Assembly: GCA_029820945.1 (NCBI GenBank)
Contig: JALGUJ010000050.1
Span: 1 to 35,053, forward strand
Reading direction: 5' to 3'
Source of the DNA: Candidatus Zipacnadia bacterium
Lineage (GTDB): Bacteria; Armatimonadota; Zipacnadia; Zipacnadales; UBA5352
Length of the DNA stretch: 35,053 bases
Shown here: positions 1 to 6,816 of the stretch, piece by piece
Layout of the letters: the number at the start of each line of letters is the position of its first letter
How positions within the stretch are numbered: the first letter of the stretch is position 1
The notes under the pieces: generated by a model
What the model saw: the letters and a program-made list of their open reading frames with translations, nothing else
What the model was told of the DNA's origin: nothing
Databases searched by the model: none
Made by a program: the position numbers and the translations under genes

Positions 1-375
1 CTCGATGGGCGAGGACAGCGAGCCGAACTCGAACTGCGACTCGTAGAAGAGGTTGGGAACCACTGTGATCAGCCTGAGGCCGGCGTCCTCCTGCGCGCTC
101 TTGAACAGGTCGATGGTCTCGTCGTTGACCTCGTTCGGGTAGTGGGCCTCCAGACCCACAAGTCCGTGGTCCATAAGCCCGATGGCGGCCTCGATCCGCT
201 GTTCCATACTCATGTCCGGGACATAGCGATCGTGGAAGCGACCGCCTCCGGGGGCGAAGAACCACACGCCCGCGGTGAACTTGAGGTCAAGCTCGAAGCT
301 CTCCAGATGCTTCACGAGCTCCTCGCCGCTGCGTCGCACCTTCTGTCCTGACAGATCGCTGATCGGCATGCTCAT
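1..375 (-). CDS. Sugar isomerase-like TIM-barrel protein, N-terminal part
   Basis: The frame is open from an ATG at 375 to the window edge, so only about 125 N-terminal residues are visible. They read like the start of a xylose isomerase-like (AP endonuclease 2 superfamily) TIM barrel: an early strand KFTAGVWFFAPGGGRFHDRY (about residues 32-51), then GLVGLEAHYPNEVND and RLITVVPNLFYES, ending in GSLSSPIE. By family knowledge these enzymes bind a divalent metal and isomerise or epimerise sugars; the metal ligands would lie further along. The start is uncertain. GTG 378, ATG 375 and ATG 369 are all in frame, and a GGTGAT stretch just before 369 could serve as a weak ribosome-binding site. The gene diverges from the acyltransferase gene across 213 bases with no clear promoter. 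Substrate cannot be told. Confidence 0.75.
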   Translation of the reverse strand, partial: MSMPISDLSGQKVRRSGEELVKHLESFELDLKFTAGVWFFAPGGGRFHDRYVPDMSMEQRIEAAIGLMDHGLVGLEAHYPNEVNDETIDLFKSAQEDAGLRLITVVPNLFYESQFEFGSLSSPIE

Positions 376-588
376 CACCCATATCTGCAGACGTTGGAGA
401 AGACTGCTCCCGGCCGCGTTCCGCGGTTTCCGCCTCGCCCACGATTGCCCCTCCTGCTTTCCTGGCGTGGCCTTCGTCGCGCCCCGGGTCACACCTCCCC
501 GATCCCCGATTGCGCGCAGGGAATCGCGCACCCGGCCGCGAAGGAGTGCCGCGGCCGCGGTGACCGGCATGAAGGGAGGTCCTTCCCC

Positions 589-1287
589 GTGCCCCGCCCT
601 GAGGAGAGCTACAGCGTGGAGGAGCACACGCGCGTGCGCAAGGCGATCGGCGAGCGCGTGCTGCAAAGCGTGAACGAGATCCCCCAGTTCCACCTGCGGA
701 CTCTGGTGGACATGGAGGCGCTGCTGGCCTTCAGAGAGGATTTGAAGTGCTCCGCCGACCCCGTGCCGACCCTTAACGACCTGATGATCAAGGCGGTAGC
801 GGTGGCGCTGGGCGACTTCCCCCGCCTGAACGCCTGGTGCGACGACGACGAACTCAAGATCCTGGACAACGTGAACATCGGGTTCGCGGTCAGCACGGAT
901 CAGGGCGTGCTGCTCCCGACCGTCCGCGAGGCAGACACAAGGAGCCTGACGGAGATCGCTGAGGAGACGCGTGAGCTGATCGACCTGGCGCGGCGGGGTC
1001 GGCTGCGGGCGTCGCTCCAGATGGGCGCCGGCTTCACGATCTCCAACCTTGGGCCGGCGGGGGTCGACTCCTTCGCGCCCATCATCAGCCCGCCACAGGT
1101 GGCGATTCTCGGCGTCGGCTCGGTCAAGCCGCAGCCCATGGTCCTGGACGGGGAGGTGGTGGCCCGCAAGGCTGCCCAGCTCACGCTCGTGCTCGATCAC
1201 AGGGCGGCCGACGGCGCCGTGGGCGCGGCCTTCCTGCGCGCGCTCGACAGAGCGCTGACCGTGCCGGAGCTCCTCGGCGAGGTATGA
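589..1287 (+). CDS. Stand-alone E2 acyltransferase catalytic domain (2-oxoacid dehydrogenase type)
   Basis: This 232-residue protein matches the catalytic core of dihydrolipoamide acyltransferases, the chloramphenicol-acetyltransferase fold. The active-site motif HRAADG is present (H204, D208), preceded by the family pattern FTISNLGPAGVDSFAPI and PPQVAILGVGSV. The usual N-terminal lipoyl and E1/E3-binding domains are absent; the protein starts at the core. I chose GTG 589 because GGGAGGT lies eight bases upstream; GTG 616 is a shorter option, and the open frame further upstream has no family similarity. The stop at 1287 is six bases before the PfkB kinase ATG, so the two are probably co-transcribed. 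No E1 or E3 subunit gene is in the window, so it may act with a complex encoded elsewhere or as an independent CoA-dependent acyltransferase. Confidence 0.85.
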   Translation: MPRPEESYSVEEHTRVRKAIGERVLQSVNEIPQFHLRTLVDMEALLAFREDLKCSADPVPTLNDLMIKAVAVALGDFPRLNAWCDDDELKILDNVNIGFAVSTDQGVLLPTVREADTRSLTEIAEETRELIDLARRGRLRASLQMGAGFTISNLGPAGVDSFAPIISPPQVAILGVGSVKPQPMVLDGEVVARKAAQLTLVLDHRAADGAVGAAFLRALDRALTVPELLGEV

Positions 1288-1293
1288 GCCGGC

Positions 1294-2268
1294 ATGGCGC
1301 CCGGAAGCCGTCCTGAACTGGATGTGGTCGTCATCGGGTCGGCGATGGTGGAGATCACGCCGGCGCGCATGGGGCAGCCTCTGGCGCACGTCAGGCGGAT
1401 GACGCCGCTTCCGTCCGGCTCCGCGGCCAACTTCGCGAGCGTGCTGGCGGCGCTCGACGTGCGCGTGGGCCTCATGTCGCGCGTGGGCGACGATGAGCTC
1501 GGCCGGTGGCTCATCCAGAGCCTGAGAGAGCGCGGCATTGCGGTTGACCTCAGCCGCCCCGTGGAGGGCCAGCTCACTCCTGTGTCATTCGCGTGGATGG
1601 ACCAGGACGGGGAGAAGACCTTCTACTTCTATCGCTTCCCCGGCTTCAGCGATCCAATGGGAACCCTGACCGCGGACGAGATCGATCCACGCGACGTTAC
1701 CGCAGGGCGGGTGCTGGATCTCACGGAGGCGGCGGTGCGCAACGAGCCGCTTCGGTCCGCGGCCCTGCGTGCGGCGAGGCTTGCGCGCGAAGGCGGGCGT
1801 GAAGTGTGCTACGCGCCCAACTACCGGCCCGCCGCCTGGTGCGGGCAATCGGAGGAGGAGATCGTCTCGGTCCAACGCGCCGCCTGTGCGGCCGCCGACA
1901 TCGTGGTCATGAACCGAAGCGAGGCGCGACTCATATCGGCCAGGGAGGACCCGGCCGAGGCCCTGGAGGAGATCGCGGCACTCGGTCCGAGCATCGTGGT
2001 CATCACCGCGGGCGATCAGGGCGCCACGCTGGTGGCCGGAGGTACGGTGAGTGATATCCCCGCGCGCCACGTGGAGGTCGTGTACGACATAGGCGCCGGC
2101 GACAGCTTCCATGCCGGCCTGCTCGCCGCGCATCTCGCCGGCTGGCCACCGCCGCGGGCCGGCCGCTTCGCCTCGGACGCGGCGGCACTCCGGATCAGCC
2201 GGGACGCTTCAGCGCCCAGCCCAGCCTTCGATGAGGTCGCCGCACTCGCCGACCGTGGAATTGACTGA
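1294..2268 (+). CDS. PfkB/ribokinase-family sugar kinase
   Basis: A 324-residue soluble kinase of the PfkB family, which phosphorylates a sugar or nucleoside hydroxyl using ATP. Visible family features are the N-terminal strand DVVVIGSAMVEI, the substrate-side glycine motif PSGSAANFASVLAAL, GLMSRVGDDELG, and the C-terminal anion-hole and catalytic-base motif GAGDSFHAG (residues 267-275, base D270). Length is normal for the family. It follows the acyltransferase gene by six bases and has no strong ribosome-binding site of its own, which suggests translational coupling. Members with this sequence pattern are often annotated as 2-keto-3-deoxygluconate or fructokinase-like, but the substrate cannot be assigned from sequence alone. 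Confidence 0.9.
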   Translation: MAPGSRPELDVVVIGSAMVEITPARMGQPLAHVRRMTPLPSGSAANFASVLAALDVRVGLMSRVGDDELGRWLIQSLRERGIAVDLSRPVEGQLTPVSFAWMDQDGEKTFYFYRFPGFSDPMGTLTADEIDPRDVTAGRVLDLTEAAVRNEPLRSAALRAARLAREGGREVCYAPNYRPAAWCGQSEEEIVSVQRAACAAADIVVMNRSEARLISAREDPAEALEEIAALGPSIVVITAGDQGATLVAGGTVSDIPARHVEVVYDIGAGDSFHAGLLAAHLAGWPPPRAGRFASDAAALRISRDASAPSPAFDEVAALADRGID

Positions 2269-2558
2269 CGGCTCGACCTGCACGCCCGTGCGGCCGGGGC
2301 GATCGCCCAAAGGAGATCGAACACTTCCTGACAATCCGGCCGCCTTTGCAGCGCACGCTAGCGATCCCGCCACCATTTGCCTCAGCTTCACGAGATTCTA
2401 CCCGGCTGGCCGCATGTAGGCCATAGGCTGCCTGCGCCATACTGAAGGGAGCGAAACGTCGGGCTGGTGTGCCGCTGGTCAGCGGTGGCGCCAATGTATG
2501 CAGAGTGAGGCAGGAGGGGTTCATTCCCTGTGGTCTTCACGGAACCTGCAAATGCTGT
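2269..2558. other. Intergenic region without a recognisable gene
   Basis: These 290 bases separate the PfkB kinase stop from the promoter of the response regulator. Open frames here are short, have no plausible ribosome-binding site and resemble no family I know. I see no hairpin with a T-tract, tRNA or repeat. Confidence 0.5.
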
Positions 2559-2586
2559 TGCGCGCGGAGACATTGTGTGATATGAT
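2559..2586 (+). promoter_or_regulatory. Predicted sigma-70-type promoter for the response regulator
   Basis: A TATGAT -10 box (2581-2586, five of six consensus bases) follows a TTGCGC -35-like box (2559-2564, three of six) at about 16 bases. The surrounding sequence is locally AT-richer than the rest of the window. A start near 2592 would produce a leader of roughly 95 bases ahead of the CTG start at 2688. Confidence 0.5.
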
Positions 2587-2603
2587 TAGGTTCACAAATG
2601 CCC

Positions 2604-2619
2604 CCCGCGTCTTCGCGGG
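2604..2619 (+). promoter_or_regulatory. Leader hairpin CCCGCG-TCTT-CGCGGG
   Basis: A perfect six-base-pair GC stem closed by a four-base TCTT loop lies about ten bases into the predicted leader. It has no T-tract and lies far ahead of the coding region, so it looks like a 5' untranslated structure (stability or regulatory element) rather than a terminator. Confidence 0.45.
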
Positions 2620-2648
2620 AGAATACCGGGAAGCCGTGTAAACGTCAA

Positions 2649-2669
2649 CCTCATGTTTCGAACATGAGG
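2649..2669. repeat. Inverted repeat CCTCATGTT-TCG-AACATGAGG
   Basis: Two perfect nine-base arms separated by three bases lie between the promoter and the likely start. The geometry suits a dimeric DNA-binding protein, and OmpR-family regulators often bind their own leader region, although they usually prefer direct repeats. As RNA it would form a hairpin immediately ahead of the ribosome-binding site at 2675. An in-frame ATG (2664) lies inside the right arm. Confidence 0.5.
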
Positions 2670-2674
2670 CGGTT

Positions 2675-2681
2675 GGAGGTG
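2675..2681 (+). promoter_or_regulatory. Ribosome-binding site that favours a CTG start
   Basis: GGAGGTG is a full complement of the 16S anti-Shine-Dalgarno core and sits six bases before CTG 2688. The in-frame GTG at 2679 lies within this motif and ATG 2664 is upstream of it, so neither could use it. Confidence 0.6.
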
Positions 2682-2687
2682 TCGTTT

Positions 2688-3389
2688 CTGGAGCCCAGAA
2701 GGATCGTCATAATCGAGGACGACCCGCAGTGCAGTAAGTTGGTGGCGACCAAGCTTGAGGCCGAAGGGTTCGAGGTAGAGGTGGCGGAGACGGGCGAAGA
2801 TGGCCTCGAGGCCATCGAGGAGGAGATGCCTGACCTTCTCCTCTTGGACCTGGTCCTGCCGGGCATCGATGGGCTGGAGGTCTGCAGGCGCATCAGGCGC
2901 AAGTATGATCTCCCCATCATCATGCTGACCGCCAAGGACGAGGAGATCGACGCCGTGATCGGCCTTGAGGTCGGCGCAGACGACTACATCACGAAGCCGT
3001 TTGGCACACGAGAGCTCGTGGCCCGTGTGCGAGCGATGCTGCGCAGGGTGAAGATCAACCGTGAACACACCGAGCCGCTGGAGCATCTGAGCTTCCCCGA
3101 CCTGGAGATCGATATCCCCAAGCGCAGCGTCACGGTGCAGGGCGAGTCAGTGCACCTGACGCCGAAGGAGTTCGGGCTGCTGGTGTACCTCGCGGCCAAG
3201 CCGAATGTGGTCTTCGAGCGGGAGGAGATCATCAGGGACATCTGGGGGCGGACCGACGGCGGCGGCGACCTGCGCACAGTGGACACGCACATCAAGCGGC
3301 TCCGCCGCAAGATCGAGGAAGGGCGAGCGGTGCCCTGGAGCATCGCGACTGTGTGGGGCGTTGGCTACAAGTTCCAGATCAACGAGTGA
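2688..3389 (+). CDS. OmpR/PhoB-family response regulator
   Basis: A two-domain transcription regulator. The receiver domain (about residues 4-120) has the acidic pair D11/D12, phosphoacceptor D54 in LLLLDLVLPG, T81 and K103 in the ITKPF motif. The C-terminal winged helix (about 135-233) ends with TVDTHIKRLRRKIEE and the wing VWGVGYKF typical of the family. From CTG 2688 the protein is 233 residues and begins MEPRRIVIIEDD, as usual for this family. The alternatives ATG 2598, ATG 2664 and GTG 2679 add N-terminal residues with no family similarity and lack suitably spaced ribosome-binding sites. No histidine kinase gene is adjacent, so it is an orphan here. It converges on the THUMP methyltransferase gene through a strong hairpin. 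Confidence 0.93.
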   Translation: MEPRRIVIIEDDPQCSKLVATKLEAEGFEVEVAETGEDGLEAIEEEMPDLLLLDLVLPGIDGLEVCRRIRRKYDLPIIMLTAKDEEIDAVIGLEVGADDYITKPFGTRELVARVRAMLRRVKINREHTEPLEHLSFPDLEIDIPKRSVTVQGESVHLTPKEFGLLVYLAAKPNVVFEREEIIRDIWGRTDGGGDLRTVDTHIKRLRRKIEEGRAVPWSIATVWGVGYKFQINE

Positions 3390-4458
3390 CAGGAGCTTCC
3401 TGTAGGGGCGGCGGCCCGCGGCGGCTTGCCGCGGGCCGCCGCGATTCGGCGCGACGCTTCGCCTCAGTCCCCGGTGCGTCGCAGTAGGTAGATCGTTGAG
3501 CGGCGAGCGCTCCCGGCCGCAGAACCCGAGCCACCTCTCTCATGAAGCCCGGATAGAGGTGCCGGTTGACGCGGTGTGAGCCGACACGCCGACCCCACGG
3601 CATGTTGCAGGCGATCTCGTCCACGCATGCGTCCTGCAGCGGGAGCCTGCGGGCGTCCCAGCGCACGAGAGCCGCGGCCGTGTCGGCAGCGCGCAGGTTC
3701 TCCCGAGCCGCATCCAGCGGCTCGTCGAACAGGTCCCCGCCGATCAGAAGGGCGCCATGTGCGAAGCGCGCGCGCTCGATGAGCAGCGTGCCGGTGCCAC
3801 ACATCGGGTCCACGAACACCTCGCCCGCGCGAGGATCGGTTAGTCGGCACATCGCGTGCGCCACCGTCGGGTTCAGCGATGCGGGGCCGTGCCTGACCCT
3901 GGCGCGCCGGTGGAGCGACTCGGGCGAAAGCCGCAGACCGACCAGGGCTGCATCATCGGTGACATAAACCCTAACATCGTAGTCGTAGTCCTCGAGGTCC
4001 ACCCCCCACCCATAGCGCTCCTCGACGCCCTTCCCGGCTGCGGCTGCGATCTGAAGGGAGTTGTAGTCATGGCTGCCGTCGCGGCTTGCCGTAATGCGGA
4101 AGCGTTGTGCCGCAGGCCTTCCATGCAGCTCATGGTGGATGGCGAGCGCCGGCTCCAGGTCAATCGCCGCCATGCGGCGTTCGATCACCCCCAGCCCGCT
4201 CGCAGATGCCGGTATCCCGCCGATCTGACCGACAAAGGCGAGCAGATCCTCGATCGTCAACAGGTCGAGGCCCGCCCCGGCCTGATCGGGCGATGCGAAC
4301 AGGACCTTGCCTCTGAGCAGAGCAAGCGGGGTCGCCAGTGGAATGCGCTCGATGAGCTCGTCGCTCGCGATCGACTCGAGGCCGGCTATTACGGTGGCGA
4401 AGTAGATTGGCTGGCCGGCGGGCGGATCGAGCGCCACCGGCAACTCCTGTATCTCCAT
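3379..4458 (-). CDS. THUMP-domain tRNA guanine-N2 methyltransferase-like protein, C-terminus aberrant
   Basis: The N-terminal half fits a ferredoxin-like/THUMP RNA-binding region (about residues 15-170). The C-terminal half is a Rossmann SAM methyltransferase with DPMCGTGTLLIE (217-228) and catalytic-loop NMPWGR (285-290, the NPPY-type position). Such proteins make N2-methylguanosine in tRNA. The ATG overlaps the tgt stop by one base (TGATG), and queA lies upstream, so this is a tRNA-modification operon. After VLRPG (312-316) the frame turns into a low-complexity, Arg/Pro/Ala-rich tail that reads straight through the 15-bp hairpin at 3408-3442. Another frame reads STIYLLRRTGD and stops at 3464, before the hairpin, and resembles the usual end of the family. 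A deletion or frameshift near 3490-3513 is likely. Confidence 0.8.
   Translation of the reverse strand: MEIQELPVALDPPAGQPIYFATVIAGLESIASDELIERIPLATPLALLRGKVLFASPDQAGAGLDLLTIEDLLAFVGQIGGIPASASGLGVIERRMAAIDLEPALAIHHELHGRPAAQRFRITASRDGSHDYNSLQIAAAAGKGVEERYGWGVDLEDYDYDVRVYVTDDAALVGLRLSPESLHRRARVRHGPASLNPTVAHAMCRLTDPRAGEVFVDPMCGTGTLLIERARFAHGALLIGGDLFDEPLDAARENLRAADTAAALVRWDARRLPLQDACVDEIACNMPWGRRVGSHRVNRHLYPGFMREVARVLRPGALAAQRSTYCDAPGTEAKRRAESRRPAASRRGPPPLQEAPVTR
3408..3442. terminator. Bidirectional terminator-like hairpin
   Basis: Perfect 15-base arms GCGGCGGCCCGCGGC (3408-3422) and GCCGCGGGCCGCCGC (3428-3442) flank a GGCTT loop. It lies where the plus-strand response regulator converges with the minus-strand tRNA-modification operon. 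There is no T-run on either side, so termination may rely on stem strength or on Rho. Confidence 0.65.
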
Positions 4459-5573
4459 CAGCTGCGGTCCCTCTCGGTCCAGGCGCCGACCTGAGACCTG
4501 AGATCGTCCAGCGAGTCGGCCGCAATGGCCTGGCGTACCCGAGCCATGAGCTGGGTGTAGAAGCGAAGGTTGTGCAGGCTCAGAAGCTGCCAGCCGAGCG
4601 GCTCCCCGGTGCGGAAGAGGTGCCTGAGGTAGGCGCGCGACAGCTCACCGGCGCAGGCCGGGCAGTCGCAGCTCTCCGACAGTGGTCGTACGTCGGTCTC
4701 ATGGTCTGCGGCTCCGATACGCACCGGACCTTCCCACGTCATCACGCTGCCATGCCGGGCGTTGCGCGTGGGAAGGACGCAGTCGAACAGGTCCACGCCC
4801 TCCGCCGCGCAGTCCACAATGTCGAGCGGAGTGCCTACTCCCATCAGGTGCACCGGACGGTCCTCCGGCAGCGCCGACATCGCGGCGCACAGGGACACGA
4901 GCATCTCATCGCGACCCTCGCCGACGGAGAGTCCGCCGACGGCGAAGCCGGGGAAGCCCATGGCGGCCGTCTCGCGGGCGCTCCTCTCGCGCAGATCTGG
5001 GTAGACGCCGCCCTGCACGATGCCGAAGAGCTGCTGATCCTCCCGGGAGTGTGACTCCTGCGACCGCTCGGCCCAGCGGAGGGTGCGCTCGACCGATCGC
5101 TCCACGTAGTCGCGCTCCGCCGGCCATGGGCAGCACTCGTCGAGGGGCATCGCGATGTCCCCGCCCAGCGCCGACTGGATCGCCACCGACAGCTCGGGCG
5201 TGAGCAGTATCTCGGAGCCGTCCACCGGAGACCGGAAGGTCACACCCTCGTCGCTCACATCGTTGCTGTCGGTCAGGGAGAAGACCTGGAAGCCGCCACT
5301 GTCGGTCAATATGGGGCGGTCCCAGCACATGAAGCGGTGCAGCCCGCCGCACTCGGCAATCACCTGCTCCCCGGGTCGCAGATGGAGGTGATAAGCGTTC
5401 GCGGCCACGATCTGCACGCCCGTGGCCGCCACTGCGTCGGGCGGGCAGGCCCGTACGACGGCCCGGCTGGCGCAGGGCATGTAAGCGGGCGTCTCAACGA
5501 CGCCGTGCACCAGATGCAGCGCGCCCGTTCGGGCGCGCGAGCGGCTCAGACCGGCGTTGATCTCGAAGCGCAT
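4458..5573 (-). CDS. tgt: Queuine/preQ1 tRNA-guanine transglycosylase
   Basis: This 371-residue TIM-barrel enzyme exchanges guanine 34 of GUN-anticodon tRNAs for the queuosine precursor preQ1. Key features are all present: DSGGFQVFSL with the proton-acceptor aspartate D91, the nucleophile region DLFDCVLPTRNARHG (D264), IVQGG, and the zinc site C302, C304, C307 with H334. Length is normal for bacterial Tgt. It begins nine bases after the queA stop and its own stop overlaps the start of the THUMP methyltransferase by one base. This matches the classic queA-tgt pairing, here extended by a second tRNA-modifying enzyme rather than by yajC-secDF. Confidence 0.97.
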   Translation of the reverse strand: MRFEINAGLSRSRARTGALHLVHGVVETPAYMPCASRAVVRACPPDAVAATGVQIVAANAYHLHLRPGEQVIAECGGLHRFMCWDRPILTDSGGFQVFSLTDSNDVSDEGVTFRSPVDGSEILLTPELSVAIQSALGGDIAMPLDECCPWPAERDYVERSVERTLRWAERSQESHSREDQQLFGIVQGGVYPDLRERSARETAAMGFPGFAVGGLSVGEGRDEMLVSLCAAMSALPEDRPVHLMGVGTPLDIVDCAAEGVDLFDCVLPTRNARHGSVMTWEGPVRIGAADHETDVRPLSESCDCPACAGELSRAYLRHLFRTGEPLGWQLLSLHNLRFYTQLMARVRQAIAADSLDDLRSQVGAWTERDRS

Positions 5574-5582
5574 TGGGCAGCC

Positions 5583-6641
5583 TCAGTGAATGAACATCGC
5601 GTCGCCGTAGCTGCAGAAGCGGTATCCCCGCTCGACTGCCTCGCGATAGGCCTTCAGGACCTTCTCCCTGCCGGCGAAAGCGGCAACCATCATGATGAGC
5701 GTTGACCTCGGCAGATGGAAGTTCGTGAGCATGGCCTGGACCGCCCGGAACCGGTAGCCGGGGTAGATGAACAGCTCCGTCCTGCCCGATGCCGGCCTGA
5801 CCGTCCCGTCCTCATCCGTCACTGACTCGAGGGTCCTGGTAACCGTCGTACCAACGGCAACGAGGCGGCCCTCCCGAGTGTTCGCCATGTCTGCAAGCTG
5901 TGCGGGGACCGAGTACCATTCCGCGTGCATCCGGTGGTCCTCCACGCTCTCCGTCCGCACCGGCCGAAAGGTCCCCAGCCCAACGTGCAGGGTGACACGC
6001 CCTAACGCCACTCCGCGTTCCTGCAGCCGATCGAGCAGGTCCTCAGTGAAGTGAAGGCCCGCGGTCGGCGCCGCGACGGCGCCCGGCTCACGGGCGTAGA
6101 CGGTCTGGTAGCGGCTCCGGTCGAGCTCTTCGGCATCGCGATCGATGTACGGCGGCAGAGGTGGCACCCCCACCTGCTGGAGCACGTCCAGCAGGTTCCC
6201 ATTGTGTTCCAGTTCGACCAGACGCACGCCGTCCGCTTCGAGGCAGAGAACTCGCGCGGTGAGTCGGCTGCCGAAGCGCAGCACGGCGCCCGGGCGGAGC
6301 CGCCGTCCGGGTCGGCCGATCCCGTGCCAGCGACCGCCGTCGGCCGGTTCGAGCAGCAGGAGCTCGACCCTCCCTCCGCTCTCCGCCTCCCCCAGCAGTC
6401 GCGCCGGGATGACCTGCGTGTCGTTGAGGACCAGCACGTCGCCCGGCTGAAGCAGCTCCACAAGCTCTGGAAAGACGCCGTGCCGGATGGCCCCCGTGCT
6501 CCGGTCGAGCGTAAGCAGGCGCGACTGATCACGCCGTCCGGCCGGGTACTGGGCGATTCGGTCCGGGGGCAGCTCATAGTCGAAGTCGCTGACTCTCAAG
6601 AGGGCCACCACCGTCAGAGATTCGCGCCGCACAGGCGCCAT
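5583..6641 (-). CDS. queA: S-adenosylmethionine:tRNA ribosyltransferase-isomerase
   Basis: QueA transfers and rearranges the ribosyl group of SAM onto preQ1 in tRNA to give epoxyqueuosine, the step after Tgt. The protein shows the family start DFDYELPPDRIAQYP (from about residue 18), VLNDTQVIPARLLG, PTAGLHFTEDLLDRL and the C-terminal NFHLPRSTLIMMVAAF with YRFCSYGDAM, and is full length at about 350 residues. The start is not certain. ATG 6641 gives a 17-residue extension before the conserved region, and an in-frame TTG just before RVSDFDY is an alternative; neither has a strong ribosome-binding site. It heads the tRNA-modification operon and diverges from the HEAT-repeat lipoprotein gene. I see no preQ1 riboswitch in the 175-base gap. 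Confidence 0.96.
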   Translation of the reverse strand: MAPVRRESLTVVALLRVSDFDYELPPDRIAQYPAGRRDQSRLLTLDRSTGAIRHGVFPELVELLQPGDVLVLNDTQVIPARLLGEAESGGRVELLLLEPADGGRWHGIGRPGRRLRPGAVLRFGSRLTARVLCLEADGVRLVELEHNGNLLDVLQQVGVPPLPPYIDRDAEELDRSRYQTVYAREPGAVAAPTAGLHFTEDLLDRLQERGVALGRVTLHVGLGTFRPVRTESVEDHRMHAEWYSVPAQLADMANTREGRLVAVGTTVTRTLESVTDEDGTVRPASGRTELFIYPGYRFRAVQAMLTNFHLPRSTLIMMVAAFAGREKVLKAYREAVERGYRFCSYGDAMFIH

Positions 6642-6816
6642 ACCTGCCCGGCTTGGGCAGCCACGAGGTGGGCGCGGTCAGTGCCGCCCGACCGGGAACT
6701 CCCCGGACGCGGAGGGCGTTCCTTTCTTTGCGCGCCCGGCGTTGCGAGCGGGAGCGGCGCCGCGTGGGCCGTGATGCAGGCGCGGAGGATAAAGAGAACG
6801 AGAGGACGACGCCGTC

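Noticed and set aside
376..442. GTG at 442 (minus) with AGGAGGGG upstream as the start of the sugar-isomerase-like gene
   Set aside because: It is out of frame with the conserved protein and its own frame ends after a few dozen codons.
6642..6816. preQ1 riboswitch ahead of queA
   Set aside because: The gap has no recognisable preQ1 aptamer pattern and the sequence is uniformly GC-rich.
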